Shown: positions 8,077 through 16,874, numbered from the stretch's first letter. The stretch is DNA of 44,195 bases from Actinomycetes bacterium (GCA_023396115.1 JAEWXC010000005.1:1-44195), one strand, 5' to 3'. A program made the numbers and translations. Notes: generated by a model not told the origin, from the sequence alone.

Positions 8077-8850
8077 ATGAGCCAGGTCCCCGCCGCCACC
8101 CGGGCGCTGCGCGTGCTGCGCTTCCTGGCCACCCAGGCCGACCCGGTCCCGCTGGAACGGATCGTGCGGGCCGTCGGACTGCCCCGCAGCACCGCCTACC
8201 ACCTGCTGAACGTGATGATCGACGAGGGATTCGTGGTCCACCTGGCCGACGAGCACCGCTACGGCCTCGGCCTGGCCGCGTTCGAGGTGGGCAGCGGTTT
8301 CGCCCGGCAGGAGCCGCTGCAGCGGATCGCCCGCCGCCCGCTGGCCGCCCTGGTCGACCGGACCGGGCAGGCCGCGCACCTGGCCGTGCTGCACGGGCGC
8401 GACGTGCTGTACGTGATCGAGGAGCGTGCGCCGGGCAAGCCGCCGCTGGTCACCGACGTGGGGGTGCGCCTGCCGGCCCACCTGACCGCGAGCGGGCGGG
8501 CGATGCTGGCGGCGCTGCCGGCGGCCCAGGTGCGGGCGCTGTACCCCGACGCCACCACGTTCGTGGACCGGCACGGGGTCGGTCCGCGCACCCCCAGCGC
8601 CCTGCGCCACCTGCTGGTGGAGACCCGGCAGCGCGGCCACGCCGCCGAGGACGGGGAGGTCACGCCGGGTCTGGCCAGCGTCGCCGCCGCGGTGCTGGAC
8701 CACAACGGGCACCCGGTCGCCGCCGTGGCGCTGACCTGGCCCACCACCGACGCGGTGGGGGCCGAGCAGGTCGCCGGGCTGGTGCGGCGGACGGCCGAGC
8801 AGCTGACCCGACGGCTGACCGGGCACGCACCCGGTGGGGCCGAGCGGTGA
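8077..8850 (+). CDS. IclR-family transcriptional regulator (probable hut regulator)
   Basis: The product is 257 residues, the typical IclR length. It has an N-terminal winged helix-turn-helix (about 6-65; the recognition region includes GLPRSTAYHLLNVM) and a C-terminal effector-binding domain with the usual LTASGRAMLAALP-type segment and a late GLASVAAAVLDHNGHPVAAVAL block. The start is chosen at ATG 8077 because AGGA lies 8 bp upstream; ATG 8068 would add three residues. It is divergent from hutH, so it likely controls histidine degradation in response to histidine or urocanate; that role is inferred from position only. The stop codon overlaps the next start (GTGA), so the two genes are translationally coupled. 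Confidence 0.85.
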   Translation: MSQVPAATRALRVLRFLATQADPVPLERIVRAVGLPRSTAYHLLNVMIDEGFVVHLADEHRYGLGLAAFEVGSGFARQEPLQRIARRPLAALVDRTGQAAHLAVLHGRDVLYVIEERAPGKPPLVTDVGVRLPAHLTASGRAMLAALPAAQVRALYPDATTFVDRHGVGPRTPSALRHLLVETRQRGHAAEDGEVTPGLASVAAAVLDHNGHPVAAVALTWPTTDAVGAEQVAGLVRRTAEQLTRRLTGHAPGGAER

Positions 8851-9368
8851 CCCGGCTGGTGCTGCTGGCCGGGCGCCCCGGCTCCGGCAAGACCACCCTG
8901 GCCCGCTCACTGGCGCGTGCGCTGGGGGCGGTGCACCTGCGGGTGGACACCGTCGAGAACGCCCTGCGCCGGCTGGGTCACGACCCCGGCCCCGCCGGCT
9001 ACGGGGTGGTGCACGACCAGGCCGCCGAACAGCTGGCCCCGGGGCTGGACGTGGTGGTCGACGCCGTGCACCCGGTGCTCGTCTCCCGGGACCCGTGGGC
9101 CGCCCTGGCCGCGACCCACGGGGCACGGGCGACCTGGTTCGAGCTCGCTGCGCCCTCCCCGGTCGAGCACCGGCGCCGGGTCGAGACGCGTCGTCCCGAC
9201 CTCCCCGGGCAGGTGCTGCCGACCTGGGCGGAGGTCGGCGCCGGGGCCTGGGAGCCGTGGGACGAGGCACGTCACGGGCCGCGGACCCTGTTGCAGGCCG
9301 ACACCCCGGCGGCGACGCTGGCGCGCGCACTGGCCGTCCTGGGCGTGCCGGGCGTGACCGACCACTGA
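8847..9368 (+). CDS. Small P-loop NTPase / kinase-like protein
   Basis: The product is 173 residues starting at GTG 8847, which overlaps the iclR stop by 4 bp. A Walker A motif GRPGSGKTT lies at about 9-17, and a hydrophobic strand with acidic end (VVVDAVH) at about 70-76 could be a Walker B equivalent. Overall it resembles the AAA_33/zeta-like kinases found as short stand-alone proteins. No partner or substrate can be named. Coupling to the IclR gene suggests co-expression with the hut regulator. Confidence 0.7.
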   Translation: MTRLVLLAGRPGSGKTTLARSLARALGAVHLRVDTVENALRRLGHDPGPAGYGVVHDQAAEQLAPGLDVVVDAVHPVLVSRDPWAALAATHGARATWFELAAPSPVEHRRRVETRRPDLPGQVLPTWAEVGAGAWEPWDEARHGPRTLLQADTPAATLARALAVLGVPGVTDH

Positions 9369-9466
9369 CCCGCACGACACGAAGGAGTTTTCGCTTTTCT
9401 GGCCCGGACCGGTGACCCGGTCGGGTGCAGCGTCGTTGAGCCCTCCAGTCGACCCGGAGGTGCACC

Positions 9467-12043
9467 GTGCCCACGCCCCACGACCAGCCCAGCCGATCCG
9501 CCCGTCGGTGGTGGCGCCTGGCCCTGACCGCCTTGCTCGCCACCGTGCTCGTCGGCGGCGTGCTGGCCCTGCCGGACTCCGGCACCGAGCGGGTCGGGGA
9601 CCTGCTCAAGCGCTACGACGCGACGAAGCAGAAGGTGGTCGCGGCGAAGGTGCACGAGTCGACCCCGCACCGCCACGACGACCCCGCCACCAAGAACCTG
9701 ATCAGCCGGGGCGGCGAGACCGCCCAGGACGCCCAGGACCCGACCACGAAGGCCGAGGCTGCGGCCCACACCGCCGCGGTCGCCGCCCAGCGCAAGCTCC
9801 GCTCCCCCCGGCTCCGCACCGTGCTGCCGACCCGCCCCCGGACGCGGGTGCCCGCCGACCGCTACGCGATGGCCGGCGGCTGCTACACCCTGCAGGCTCC
9901 CAACGGGAAGTACCTGGCCCGCTCCGGCCGGGGCGCAGCGACCACCGCCACCCGCGCCCGCGACGCCGAGCCGGTCACCTTCCGCGCCACCGACCTGGGC
10001 GTCTACCTGCTCTACGGCACCACCCGGGAGTTCCTGGCCAACACCGGCATCTGGAACGCCCGCCCCAGCACCAAGACCGAGTGGACCGTGCGCCAGGTCT
10101 CCGGCGGCTTCGTGCTCTCGACCGCCGGGATGTACCTGGCCGGGGACGGCGACACCGCCCGGACCCCGACCACCTACCGACTGGCCACCACCACCGGCTG
10201 CGCCGCCTACCCCGAGGTCGAGGTCGGTGTCACCGGCAACCCGCACGCCGGGGTCACCTCGTTCCAGGAGGTCCGCGGCTACGTCGACGCGCACACCCAC
10301 GGCATGGCCTACGAGTTCCTCGGCGGCCGGGTGCACTGCGGCAAGCCGTGGGACCCCTACGGCCCGGCCTACGCCCTCAAGGACTGTGCCGACCACCGGC
10401 TCACCGGCGGCAACGGCTCGCTGCTGGAGACCGTGCTGTCGGGCAAGCCGACCCACGACCCGGTGGGCTGGCCGACGTTCAAGGACTGGCCGGCACCGGA
10501 CTCCCTGACCCACGAGGGCACCTACTACAAGTGGATCGAGCGCTCCTGGCGCGGCGGTCAGCGGCTGTTCACCAACCTGCTGGTGGAGAACAACCAGCTG
10601 TGCCAGATCTACCCGCTCAAGAAGAACTCCTGCGACGACATGGACTCGTTGCGGCTGCAGGCCAAGCGGATGTACGAGTTCCAGGACTACATCGACGCCC
10701 AGCACGGCGGCCCGGGCCGCGGCTGGTACCGGATCGTGAAGTCCCCGTTCGAGGCCCGCAAGGTGATCAATGCCGGCAAGCTGGCGGTGGTGATGGGGAT
10801 CGAGACCTCCGTGCCGTTCGGCTGCCACTTCAAGAAGGTGCCGGGCATCGGGGACGTGCCTGCCTGCAACCCCAAGTCGATCGACCGGCAGCTCGACGAG
10901 ATGCGCGCCCTGGGGGTGCGCCAGATGGAGCTGGTCAACAAGTTCGACAACGCCCTGTCCGGCGTGGCTGGTGACGACGGGGCGACCGGCGCGGTGGTCA
11001 ACGCCGCCAACTTCCTCGAGACCGGGACGTTCTGGAACATGCAGCACTGCAAGCCCGCCGACGGGGAGAGCGCGGACCGGTCCCAGTTTGCCGCACCCAA
11101 CATCTCCGCCGGCCAGCAGGACGCACTGTTCGGCGCGATCGGGAAGGTCTCGGGCATCCTCAGCCTGGCCGCCCTTCCGCTGTACGGCACCCCCCTGCAC
11201 TGCAACCAGCGCGGCCTGACCAACCTCGGCACGCACCTGCTCGACTCGATGATGGACCGCGGGATGATGATCGACCCCGACCACATGAGCGTGAAAGCGC
11301 GACGAGCGATGCTCAGCCAGCTCGAGGGGCGCCGCTACCCGGGCGTGCTGTCGAGCCACTCCTGGTCCACCCCGGACGCCTACCCGCGGATCTACGCCCT
11401 GGGCGGCTACGTGGCGCCGTATGCCGGGGACTCGACCGGTTTCGTGGAGAAGTGGCGCCGGCACCTCACCTGGGCCGACCCGCGCTACTACTTCGGGTTC
11501 GGTTTCGGCGCCGACATCAACGGGCTGGGCGCCCAGGGCGACCCGCGCGGCACGAAGGTCGCCAACCCCGTCCGGTACCCGATCACCGGGTTCAACGGGG
11601 TCAAGGTCGCCCAGCAGCGTTCGGGCAAGCGGGTCTACGACCTCAACCGGGACGGCGTGGCCCACTACGGGCTCTACCCCGACTGGATCGCCGACATCTC
11701 GAAGGTCGCCGGCCGGGACGGTGCCGCACTGAACTCCGACATGATGCGCGGCGCCGAGGCCTACCTGCAGACCTGGGAGCGTGCGGTGGGCATCCGGCCC
11801 GACTCGTGCCGCAACCCGGGACTGGCGGTGCGCGCCAAGAAGTTCCGTCGCCTGGCCCGCAAGGGCACCACGCTGACGACGCTGCTGCGTCGCGTCGGCC
11901 AGCCCTACCAGCGCCTGGGCAAGGTGTTCACCCACTGCGTGAAGGTCCGCACGAAGAAGGGCAAGCTGCGCCGGGTCAAGGCCAAGGTGCACCTGCGGGC
12001 CTCGGGCAAGGTGCGCAAGGTCGTGGTCCGCCGCTCCCGGTGA
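9467..12043 (+). CDS. Secreted or membrane-anchored M19-like metal-dependent hydrolase
   Basis: The product is 858 residues from GTG 9467, with GGAGG 6 bp upstream. A signal anchor follows an Arg/Trp patch (about 17-36). Residues about 135-245 resemble a trefoil or fascin-like fold (YTLQAPNGKYLARSG). A long catalytic part begins with GYVDAHTHG (HxH at 276/278), followed by DPDHMS (His about 606) and SSHSW (629-633). These positions recall the membrane dipeptidase (peptidase M19)/amidohydrolase fold, but the first metal motif is HxH rather than the usual HxD. Several Cys residues could form disulfides outside the cell. The C-terminus is a very basic tail (about 800-858, Lys/Arg-rich). Substrate unknown; a cell-wall or secreted peptide is possible. 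Confidence 0.65.
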   Translation: MPTPHDQPSRSARRWWRLALTALLATVLVGGVLALPDSGTERVGDLLKRYDATKQKVVAAKVHESTPHRHDDPATKNLISRGGETAQDAQDPTTKAEAAAHTAAVAAQRKLRSPRLRTVLPTRPRTRVPADRYAMAGGCYTLQAPNGKYLARSGRGAATTATRARDAEPVTFRATDLGVYLLYGTTREFLANTGIWNARPSTKTEWTVRQVSGGFVLSTAGMYLAGDGDTARTPTTYRLATTTGCAAYPEVEVGVTGNPHAGVTSFQEVRGYVDAHTHGMAYEFLGGRVHCGKPWDPYGPAYALKDCADHRLTGGNGSLLETVLSGKPTHDPVGWPTFKDWPAPDSLTHEGTYYKWIERSWRGGQRLFTNLLVENNQLCQIYPLKKNSCDDMDSLRLQAKRMYEFQDYIDAQHGGPGRGWYRIVKSPFEARKVINAGKLAVVMGIETSVPFGCHFKKVPGIGDVPACNPKSIDRQLDEMRALGVRQMELVNKFDNALSGVAGDDGATGAVVNAANFLETGTFWNMQHCKPADGESADRSQFAAPNISAGQQDALFGAIGKVSGILSLAALPLYGTPLHCNQRGLTNLGTHLLDSMMDRGMMIDPDHMSVKARRAMLSQLEGRRYPGVLSSHSWSTPDAYPRIYALGGYVAPYAGDSTGFVEKWRRHLTWADPRYYFGFGFGADINGLGAQGDPRGTKVANPVRYPITGFNGVKVAQQRSGKRVYDLNRDGVAHYGLYPDWIADISKVAGRDGAALNSDMMRGAEAYLQTWERAVGIRPDSCRNPGLAVRAKKFRRLARKGTTLTTLLRRVGQPYQRLGKVFTHCVKVRTKKGKLRRVKAKVHLRASGKVRKVVVRRSR

Positions 12044-12067
12044 GGCGAGCACCTCGCCCCTCCACCT

Positions 12068-12208
12068 TCCGTTCGGTGAGGCGCGAGCGCAGCGAGCCTC
12101 GAACCCCACCGCCATCCGCTCGGTGAGGCGCGAACGCAGCGAGCCTCGAACCCCACCACCATCCGCTCGGTGAGGCGCGAGCGCAGCGAGCCTCGAACCC
12201 CATCGACC
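12068..12208 (+). repeat. Three tandem 47-bp repeats
   Basis: Three head-to-tail copies start at 12068, 12115 and 12162, each with the core GAGGCGCGAGCGCAGCGAG followed by CCTCGAACCCCA. The core is an imperfect dyad (GAGGC...GCCTC) that can fold. It follows the stop of the 9467-12043 gene by 24 bp and may act as its terminator. An inverted single copy is at 30899-30934. Confidence 0.85.
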
Positions 12209-12235
12209 CCGTGGCACCCGGAGCACTCGACCCAC

Positions 12236-12252
12236 AAGTTACCGGCGGGTAG
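12236..12252 (+). promoter_or_regulatory. Putative operator AAGTTACCGGCGGGTAG upstream of the etfD-like gene
   Basis: The site contains the dyad TACC-N4-GGTA and differs from 26041-26057 (upstream of fadE5) at only three of 17 positions, two of which preserve the dyad pairing. It lies 90 bp before the start codon and 44 bp upstream of a TAGGCT -10-like box at 12297-12302. The regulator is not identified. Confidence 0.5.
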
Positions 12253-12342
12253 AGTTCAGGCTCCACGTCCGTCTCCCGGGGCAGATCGTGGACCACTAGG
12301 CTTCGCAGGAGCGCTACGCCCGAACGAGGAGCAGTCCCACCC

Positions 12343-15300
12343 ATGCAGATCATCGCGATCGTCATCTCCCTGGCCATCTCCGTGGTGGCCGTCGCGTTCA
12401 CCGCGATGGCCGTCAAGAAGATGCTCGGCGTCGTCCGGATGGGCCAGCCGGCCGTCGGACGCACCGACAACCCCGGCCGCCGCACCGTGACGATGCTGAA
12501 GGAGACGTTCCTCCACACGCGGATGCTGCAGTGGACGTGGGTCGGCATCCTGCACTGGTTCGCGTTCGCCGCGTTCCTGGTGCTCTCCACCGCCGTGGCC
12601 GGGGCGTTCCCGCAGCTCTTCGACGCCCACTTCGTGCTGCCGATCATCGGCCACTGGCCGCTGTACACGTGGGTGGCGGAGTTCCTGGGCCTGCTCGGCA
12701 CGCTGGCGATCATCCCGCTGATCGTCTACCGGATCCGCAACCGCCCCTCGGCGCAGGGCCGCAAGTCCCGCTTCTTCGGCTCGACCATGTGGCAGGCGTA
12801 CTTCGTCGAGGCGATGGTGCTGCTGGAGTCCTCGGCGATCCTCTTCATCCGTGGCGCCGAGTACAAGCTCCTCAACGAGACCGGCCACCCGGTCGACGGC
12901 TGGGAGTTCCCGATCTCGCAGTTCTTCTCCCACCTCTACCCGTTCGGGGTCGAGGGCCTGGAGAACACGATCTACGTGATCGCCATGATCAAGATCGTCT
13001 CGGCGATGGTCTGGCTGCTGATGATCGCCAACAACCTCACCATGGGTGTGGCCTGGCACCGCTTCACCGCCTGGTTCAACATCTGGTTCAAGCGTGAGGC
13101 CTCCGGCGGCACCGCCCTCGGCGCCATGAAGCCCCTGACCTCCGACGGCAAGGCCGTCACCCTGGACGACATCGACGACCTCGACGAGGACAGCGTCCTG
13201 GGCGTGGGCAAGATCGAGGACTTCTCCTGGAAGGGCATCCTCGACTTCACCACCTGCACCGAGTGCGGCCGCTGCCAGAGCCAGTGCCCGGCGTGGAACA
13301 CCGAGAAGCCGCTCTCCCCGAAGCTCCTGATGATGGGCCTGCGCGAGCACGCCTACGAGACCGCCGCCGGAACCGCGGGCGAGCGGACCCTGATCGGCTC
13401 CCGGGAGGACAAGGAGTTCGGCACCGCCCACGACCAGGACTGGTTCTACAACCCCGAGGGTGGCGACTTCGTCATCGACGAGGACGTGCTGTGGTCGTGC
13501 ACCTCGTGCGGTGCCTGCGTCCAGCAGTGCCCGGTCGACATCGAGCACGTCGACCACATCATGGACATGCGTCGCTACCAGCTGCTGGTGGAGTCGAACT
13601 TCCCGGCCGAGCTGAACCAGCTGTTCAAGGGCCTGGAGAACAAGGGCAACCCGTGGAACATGTCGCCCTCGGCGCGCATGGACTGGGCCAAGGGCCTGGA
13701 GTTCGACGTCCCGGTCGTCGGTGAGGACCTGGAGTCGCTGGAGAGCGTCGACTGGCTGTTCTGGGTCGGTTGTGCCGGTGCCTACGAGGACCGCGCCAAG
13801 AAGACCACCCGGGCGGTGGCCGAGCTGCTCAACACCGCCGGGATCTCCTTCGGTGTGCTGGGCAACGGCGAGACCTGCACCGGTGACCCGGCCCGCCGCG
13901 CGGGCAACGAGTTCGTCTTCCAGGGCCTGGCGCAGCAGAACGTCGAGACGTTCAAGGAGTTCAAGGTCAAGAAGGTCGTCTCGACCTGTGCGCACTGCTT
14001 CAACACGCTGCGCAACGAGTACAAGGACTTCGGCATCGAGCTCGAGGTCGTGCACCACACCCAGCTGCTGAACCGGCTCGTCCGCGAGGGCAAGCTGACC
14101 CCGGTCAAGGACGGCGCGGGCGCGCAGAAGCGCTCCATCACCTACCACGACCCCTGCTACCTGGGTCGCCACAACCAGGTCTACTCGCCGCCGCGCGAGC
14201 TGCTGGAGATCCTCCCCGGCGCCGAGTACGTCGAGATGGAGCGCAACTCCGAGAAGTCCTTCTGCTGCGGCGCCGGCGGCGCGCGCATGTGGATGGAGGA
14301 GACCATCGGTGAGCGGATCAACGTCAACCGCACCCAGGAGGCCGTCGGCACCGGCGCCGACCAGATCGCCGTCGGCTGCCCGTTCTGCCGGGTGATGCTG
14401 GCCGACGGTCTGACCGCCGAGCAGGCCGCCGGACGGGCCGGGGAGGCCGTCGAGGTCCTCGACGTCGCCCAGATGCTGCTGGCCTCAGTCAAGGGCGAGC
14501 AGGCCACCAAGCTGGCCCCGGGACAGACCACCGAGGCCCCGGCCGCGAAGGCCGCCCCGGCCGAGAAGAAGGACGAGGCTCCGGCCGCTGCTGCCCCGGC
14601 CCAGGCGGCTCCGGCCGCTGCCGCGGGCGGGTCGCTGTTCGGTGACGCCCCGGCTGCTGAGAAGCCTGCCGAGACGCCTGCCGAGAAGCCCGCTGCGGGT
14701 GGCTCGCTGTTCGACGACGCCCCTGCTGCCGAGAAGCCGGCTGCCGGTGGGTCGCTGTTCGACACCCCGGCCGAGGCCCCGGCGGAGAAGCCCGCCGCGG
14801 GTGGCTCGCTCTTCGACACCCCGGCCGACGCCCCGGCGCCGGCTGCCCCGGCCGAGCCGGCGGCTTCGTCGGGCGGTTCGCTCTTCGACGTGGCGCCGAC
14901 CGAGCCGGCTGCCGCACCGGCCCAGTCGCCTGCTGAGCCTGTCGAGTCGGTTGCCGAGCCTGCCGAGGCACCGGCTGCTGACCTGGGTGCCGGTGGGTCG
15001 CTGTTCGACGTGGCGCCCAGCGCTCCGGCCACTGCCGCCCCCGCGGCTGAGGCACCGGCTGCCGAGGCCGCTGCCGAGGCCGCTCCGGCCAAGTCGGTTG
15101 CCGAGCCTGCCGAGGCACCGGCTGCGGACCTCTCCGCGGGTGGGTCGCTGTTCGACATCCCCGCCCAGGCCTCGGCTGCGCCTGCTGCGGCCCCCGCCGA
15201 GACGCCTGCGGCCGAGCCGGCCACGCCGGCTGCCGAGCCTGCCACGTCGGTTGCCGAGCCTGCCGAGGCACCGGCCGCCGCGTCCAGCGGGGTGGCCAGC

Positions 15301-16005
15301 ACGCCGCGCACCGACGTGGACATCTCCGCGGGCTCGCTGTTCGACATTGAGGCGCCCGAGGGCGTCGTGGCCGCGGCCCCCGCGGCACCGGCTGCACCGG
15401 CTCCGGTTGCCGAGCCTGCCGAGCCGGTTGCCGAGCCTGCCGAGGCACCCGCAGCCGAGGCTGCTCCGGTCGAGGCGGCTCCGGTCGAGGCCCCCGCGCC
15501 TGTGGCCGAGCCTGCCGAGGCACCGGTCGCCGAGGCCGCCGCACCGGTTGCCGAGGCACCGGTGGCGGAGCCTGCCGCGCCGGCCGCCGCGTCCAGCGGG
15601 GTGGCCAGCACGCCGCGCACCGACGTGGACATCCACGCCGCCGGCTCGCTGTTCGACATCGAGGCACCCGAGGGTGGCGTGGCCGCGGCCCCCCCGGCAC
15701 CGGCTGCACCGGCTCCGGCTCCGGTTGCCGAGCCTGCCGAGCCGGTTGCCGAGCCTGCCGAGGCACCCACCGCCGAGGCCGAGCCCGTCGCGGAACCGGT
15801 CGCCGAGGCCGAGCCCGTGACCGAGCCGGTCGTCGAGGACGAGGACCAGCCGGCCGAGCCGGTGGCCGAGACCGAGGCGGTGGCCGAGCCGGCCGAGCCG
15901 GTTGCCGAGCCTGCCGAGGCACCGCCGGCGCCCTCGTCGGGAGCGGCCCACCAGCCGCGCACCGACGCGGACATCCACGGTGCGGAGTCGCTCTTCGACC
16001 TGTGA
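12343..16005 (+). CDS. etfD: EtfD-type membrane Fe-S oxidoreductase with long repetitive C-terminal tail
   Basis: The product is 1220 residues. The N-terminal third has about five membrane segments resembling the gamma subunit of nitrate reductase. Two [4Fe-4S] ferredoxin motifs follow (Cys 305/308/311/315 and 386/389/392/396). Two heterodisulfide-reductase-type CCG domains come next (WVGCAG...ETCTGD...STCAHC and HDPCYLG...SFCCGAGG...VGCPFC). This is the layout of M. tuberculosis Rv0338c (EtfD, about 880 residues), which accepts electrons from electron-transfer flavoprotein during beta-oxidation and passes them to the quinone pool. The core ends near residue 722. The remaining roughly 500 residues are Ala/Pro/Glu-rich with ten SLF(D/G) motifs. 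GAGGAG lies 11 bp before the ATG. A strong terminator follows at 16030. Confidence 0.85.
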   Translation: MQIIAIVISLAISVVAVAFTAMAVKKMLGVVRMGQPAVGRTDNPGRRTVTMLKETFLHTRMLQWTWVGILHWFAFAAFLVLSTAVAGAFPQLFDAHFVLPIIGHWPLYTWVAEFLGLLGTLAIIPLIVYRIRNRPSAQGRKSRFFGSTMWQAYFVEAMVLLESSAILFIRGAEYKLLNETGHPVDGWEFPISQFFSHLYPFGVEGLENTIYVIAMIKIVSAMVWLLMIANNLTMGVAWHRFTAWFNIWFKREASGGTALGAMKPLTSDGKAVTLDDIDDLDEDSVLGVGKIEDFSWKGILDFTTCTECGRCQSQCPAWNTEKPLSPKLLMMGLREHAYETAAGTAGERTLIGSREDKEFGTAHDQDWFYNPEGGDFVIDEDVLWSCTSCGACVQQCPVDIEHVDHIMDMRRYQLLVESNFPAELNQLFKGLENKGNPWNMSPSARMDWAKGLEFDVPVVGEDLESLESVDWLFWVGCAGAYEDRAKKTTRAVAELLNTAGISFGVLGNGETCTGDPARRAGNEFVFQGLAQQNVETFKEFKVKKVVSTCAHCFNTLRNEYKDFGIELEVVHHTQLLNRLVREGKLTPVKDGAGAQKRSITYHDPCYLGRHNQVYSPPRELLEILPGAEYVEMERNSEKSFCCGAGGARMWMEETIGERINVNRTQEAVGTGADQIAVGCPFCRVMLADGLTAEQAAGRAGEAVEVLDVAQMLLASVKGEQATKLAPGQTTEAPAAKAAPAEKKDEAPAAAAPAQAAPAAAAGGSLFGDAPAAEKPAETPAEKPAAGGSLFDDAPAAEKPAAGGSLFDTPAEAPAEKPAAGGSLFDTPADAPAPAAPAEPAASSGGSLFDVAPTEPAAAPAQSPAEPVESVAEPAEAPAADLGAGGSLFDVAPSAPATAAPAAEAPAAEAAAEAAPAKSVAEPAEAPAADLSAGGSLFDIPAQASAAPAAAPAETPAAEPATPAAEPATSVAEPAEAPAAASSGVASTPRTDVDISAGSLFDIEAPEGVVAAAPAAPAAPAPVAEPAEPVAEPAEAPAAEAAPVEAAPVEAPAPVAEPAEAPVAEAAAPVAEAPVAEPAAPAAASSGVASTPRTDVDIHAAGSLFDIEAPEGGVAAAPPAPAAPAPAPVAEPAEPVAEPAEAPTAEAEPVAEPVAEAEPVTEPVVEDEDQPAEPVAETEAVAEPAEPVAEPAEAPPAPSSGAAHQPRTDADIHGAESLFDL

Positions 16006-16029
16006 GTCGACGCAGCACCTGAGCACGTT

Positions 16030-16066
16030 CCCGGAGCCCCCGGCCACCTCGGCCGGGGGCTCCGGG
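16030..16066 (+). terminator. Hairpin terminator after etfD
   Basis: A perfect 16-bp stem (16030-16045 with 16051-16066) closes a 5-base loop, 24 bp after the etfD stop. There is no clear U-run, which is common for actinobacterial terminators. Confidence 0.8.
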
Positions 16067-16150
16067 CGTGTCCGGGGCCACGTGCGGGGTGGGTACCGTC
16101 ACGCGCCGGACGGCTCCGGGCGGGGTCCACCGGCCGTTACCGTGGTGGAC

Positions 16151-16621
16151 ATGCCCGCCGACCCTCCGTCCCCGACGCCGCGCAGCGGTCGTCGCCGCGC
16201 GGAGCCGGCCGGCCGGACGCCGGGGGCGGGCGCCCGGTTCTGGGCGGGCCTCAAGCACCTGCTGCTCTGCCTGGTCCGCCCCTCCCGCCGGATGCACGCC
16301 GTGGTCACCATCCGGGCGATCAGCTTCGGGCTCGCGCTGCCGATCGCCATCGCCGGCATCGCGTTGAGCGGCGACCTCAACAGCCAGGAAGTCGCCCCGC
16401 CCCAGTCCCCTGCCGCCACCTGGCCGGCGCAACTGGCCGAGAAGCACGGGTGCTGGGAGCACGGCGAGGGCAACAGCGGCGTCGAACCCACCCACGTCAT
16501 CGCCACGCTGGACGGGGAGGCGACCGCGCAGTACCTGGGCCCCGAGGTGACCGCCCAGGCCCTGGAGCAGGTCCTCGGCGGCACCGACCACGGGCTCACC
16601 GTCTACGCCTTCTGCCCCTGA
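16151..16621 (+). CDS. Small single-pass membrane protein, unknown function
   Basis: The product is 156 residues. An Arg/Pro-rich cytoplasmic start (about 1-50) leads to one hydrophobic segment (about 58-76, AISFGLALPIAIAGIAL). An outside domain of about 75 residues contains EKHGCWEHGEG and ends in FCP, so its two Cys could pair. A TACCGT box ends 7 bp before the ATG, matching the leaderless-type spacing seen elsewhere in the window; GTG codons at 16142 and 16145 are alternatives. I do not recognise the family. Confidence 0.6.
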   Translation: MPADPPSPTPRSGRRRAEPAGRTPGAGARFWAGLKHLLLCLVRPSRRMHAVVTIRAISFGLALPIAIAGIALSGDLNSQEVAPPQSPAATWPAQLAEKHGCWEHGEGNSGVEPTHVIATLDGEATAQYLGPEVTAQALEQVLGGTDHGLTVYAFCP

Positions 16622-16635
16622 CCCCACAGCACGCC

Positions 16636-16745
16636 GACCGGGCACATCCGTGGCGCTGACCGGGCACAAACGTGATGCTGACCGGGCACTTCCGCGACCC
16701 TGACCGGGCACTTCCGCAGCGCTGACCAGGCACTTCCGTGACCAG
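16636..16745 (-). repeat. Five tandem 22-bp repeats (GACCGGGCAC family, locus A)
   Basis: Units begin at 16636, 16658, 16680, 16702 and 16724, an exact 22-bp period. Each carries GACCGGGCAC (the fifth has GACCAGGCAC). On the minus strand the core reads GTGCCCGGTC, the same as the arrays at 23961 and 37873. The array lies between the end of a plus-strand gene and the tRNA terminator. Confidence 0.85.
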
Positions 16746-16762
16746 CGCAGGGCTCGGGAACG

Positions 16763-16795
16763 ACAGAACCCCCGCCCGGTGGGCGGGGGTTCTGT
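16763..16795. terminator. Hairpin terminator of the tRNA-Gly transcript
   Basis: A perfect 15-bp stem (16763-16777 with 16781-16795) has a 3-base loop. It starts 7 bp beyond the 3' end of the minus-strand tRNA and could also stop plus-strand transcription. Confidence 0.8.
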
Positions 16796-16801
16796 CTGCG
16801 G

Positions 16802-16874
16802 AGCGGATGACGAGATTCGAACTCGCGACATCGACCTTGGGAAGGTCGCGCTCTACCAGCTGAGCTACATCCGC
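16802..16874 (-). tRNA. tRNA-Gly (anticodon CCC)
   Basis: The 73-base gene folds as a cloverleaf: acceptor stem GCGGATG/CATCCGC, D-arm GCTC...GAGC, anticodon stem CGACC/GGTCG with 7-base loop TTCCCAA, and a T-arm with TTCGAAT. The anticodon CCC reads GGG glycine codons. The discriminator base is T, as expected for bacterial tRNA-Gly. The 3' CCA is not encoded. Confidence 0.95.

Noticed and set aside
6253..9609. A very long open frame on the minus strand that continues upstream of the kinase gene to about 9609
   Set aside because: High GC removes stop codons in non-coding frames. hutH and the IclR gene occupy this stretch in other frames with clear family motifs, and AGGAGG marks the kinase start at 6252.
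14632..16005. SLF motifs read as sliding-clamp-binding sites
   Set aside because: The clamp consensus needs QL or similar before SLF/LF. Here the context is GGSLFD in a membrane redox protein.
14181..16831. Long minus-strand frames opposite the etfD tail, rich in Gly/Arg or Ala/Ser
   Set aside because: They are the mirror of the Ala/Pro-rich repeat coding on the plus strand. The plus frame continues an established protein and ends just before a terminator.
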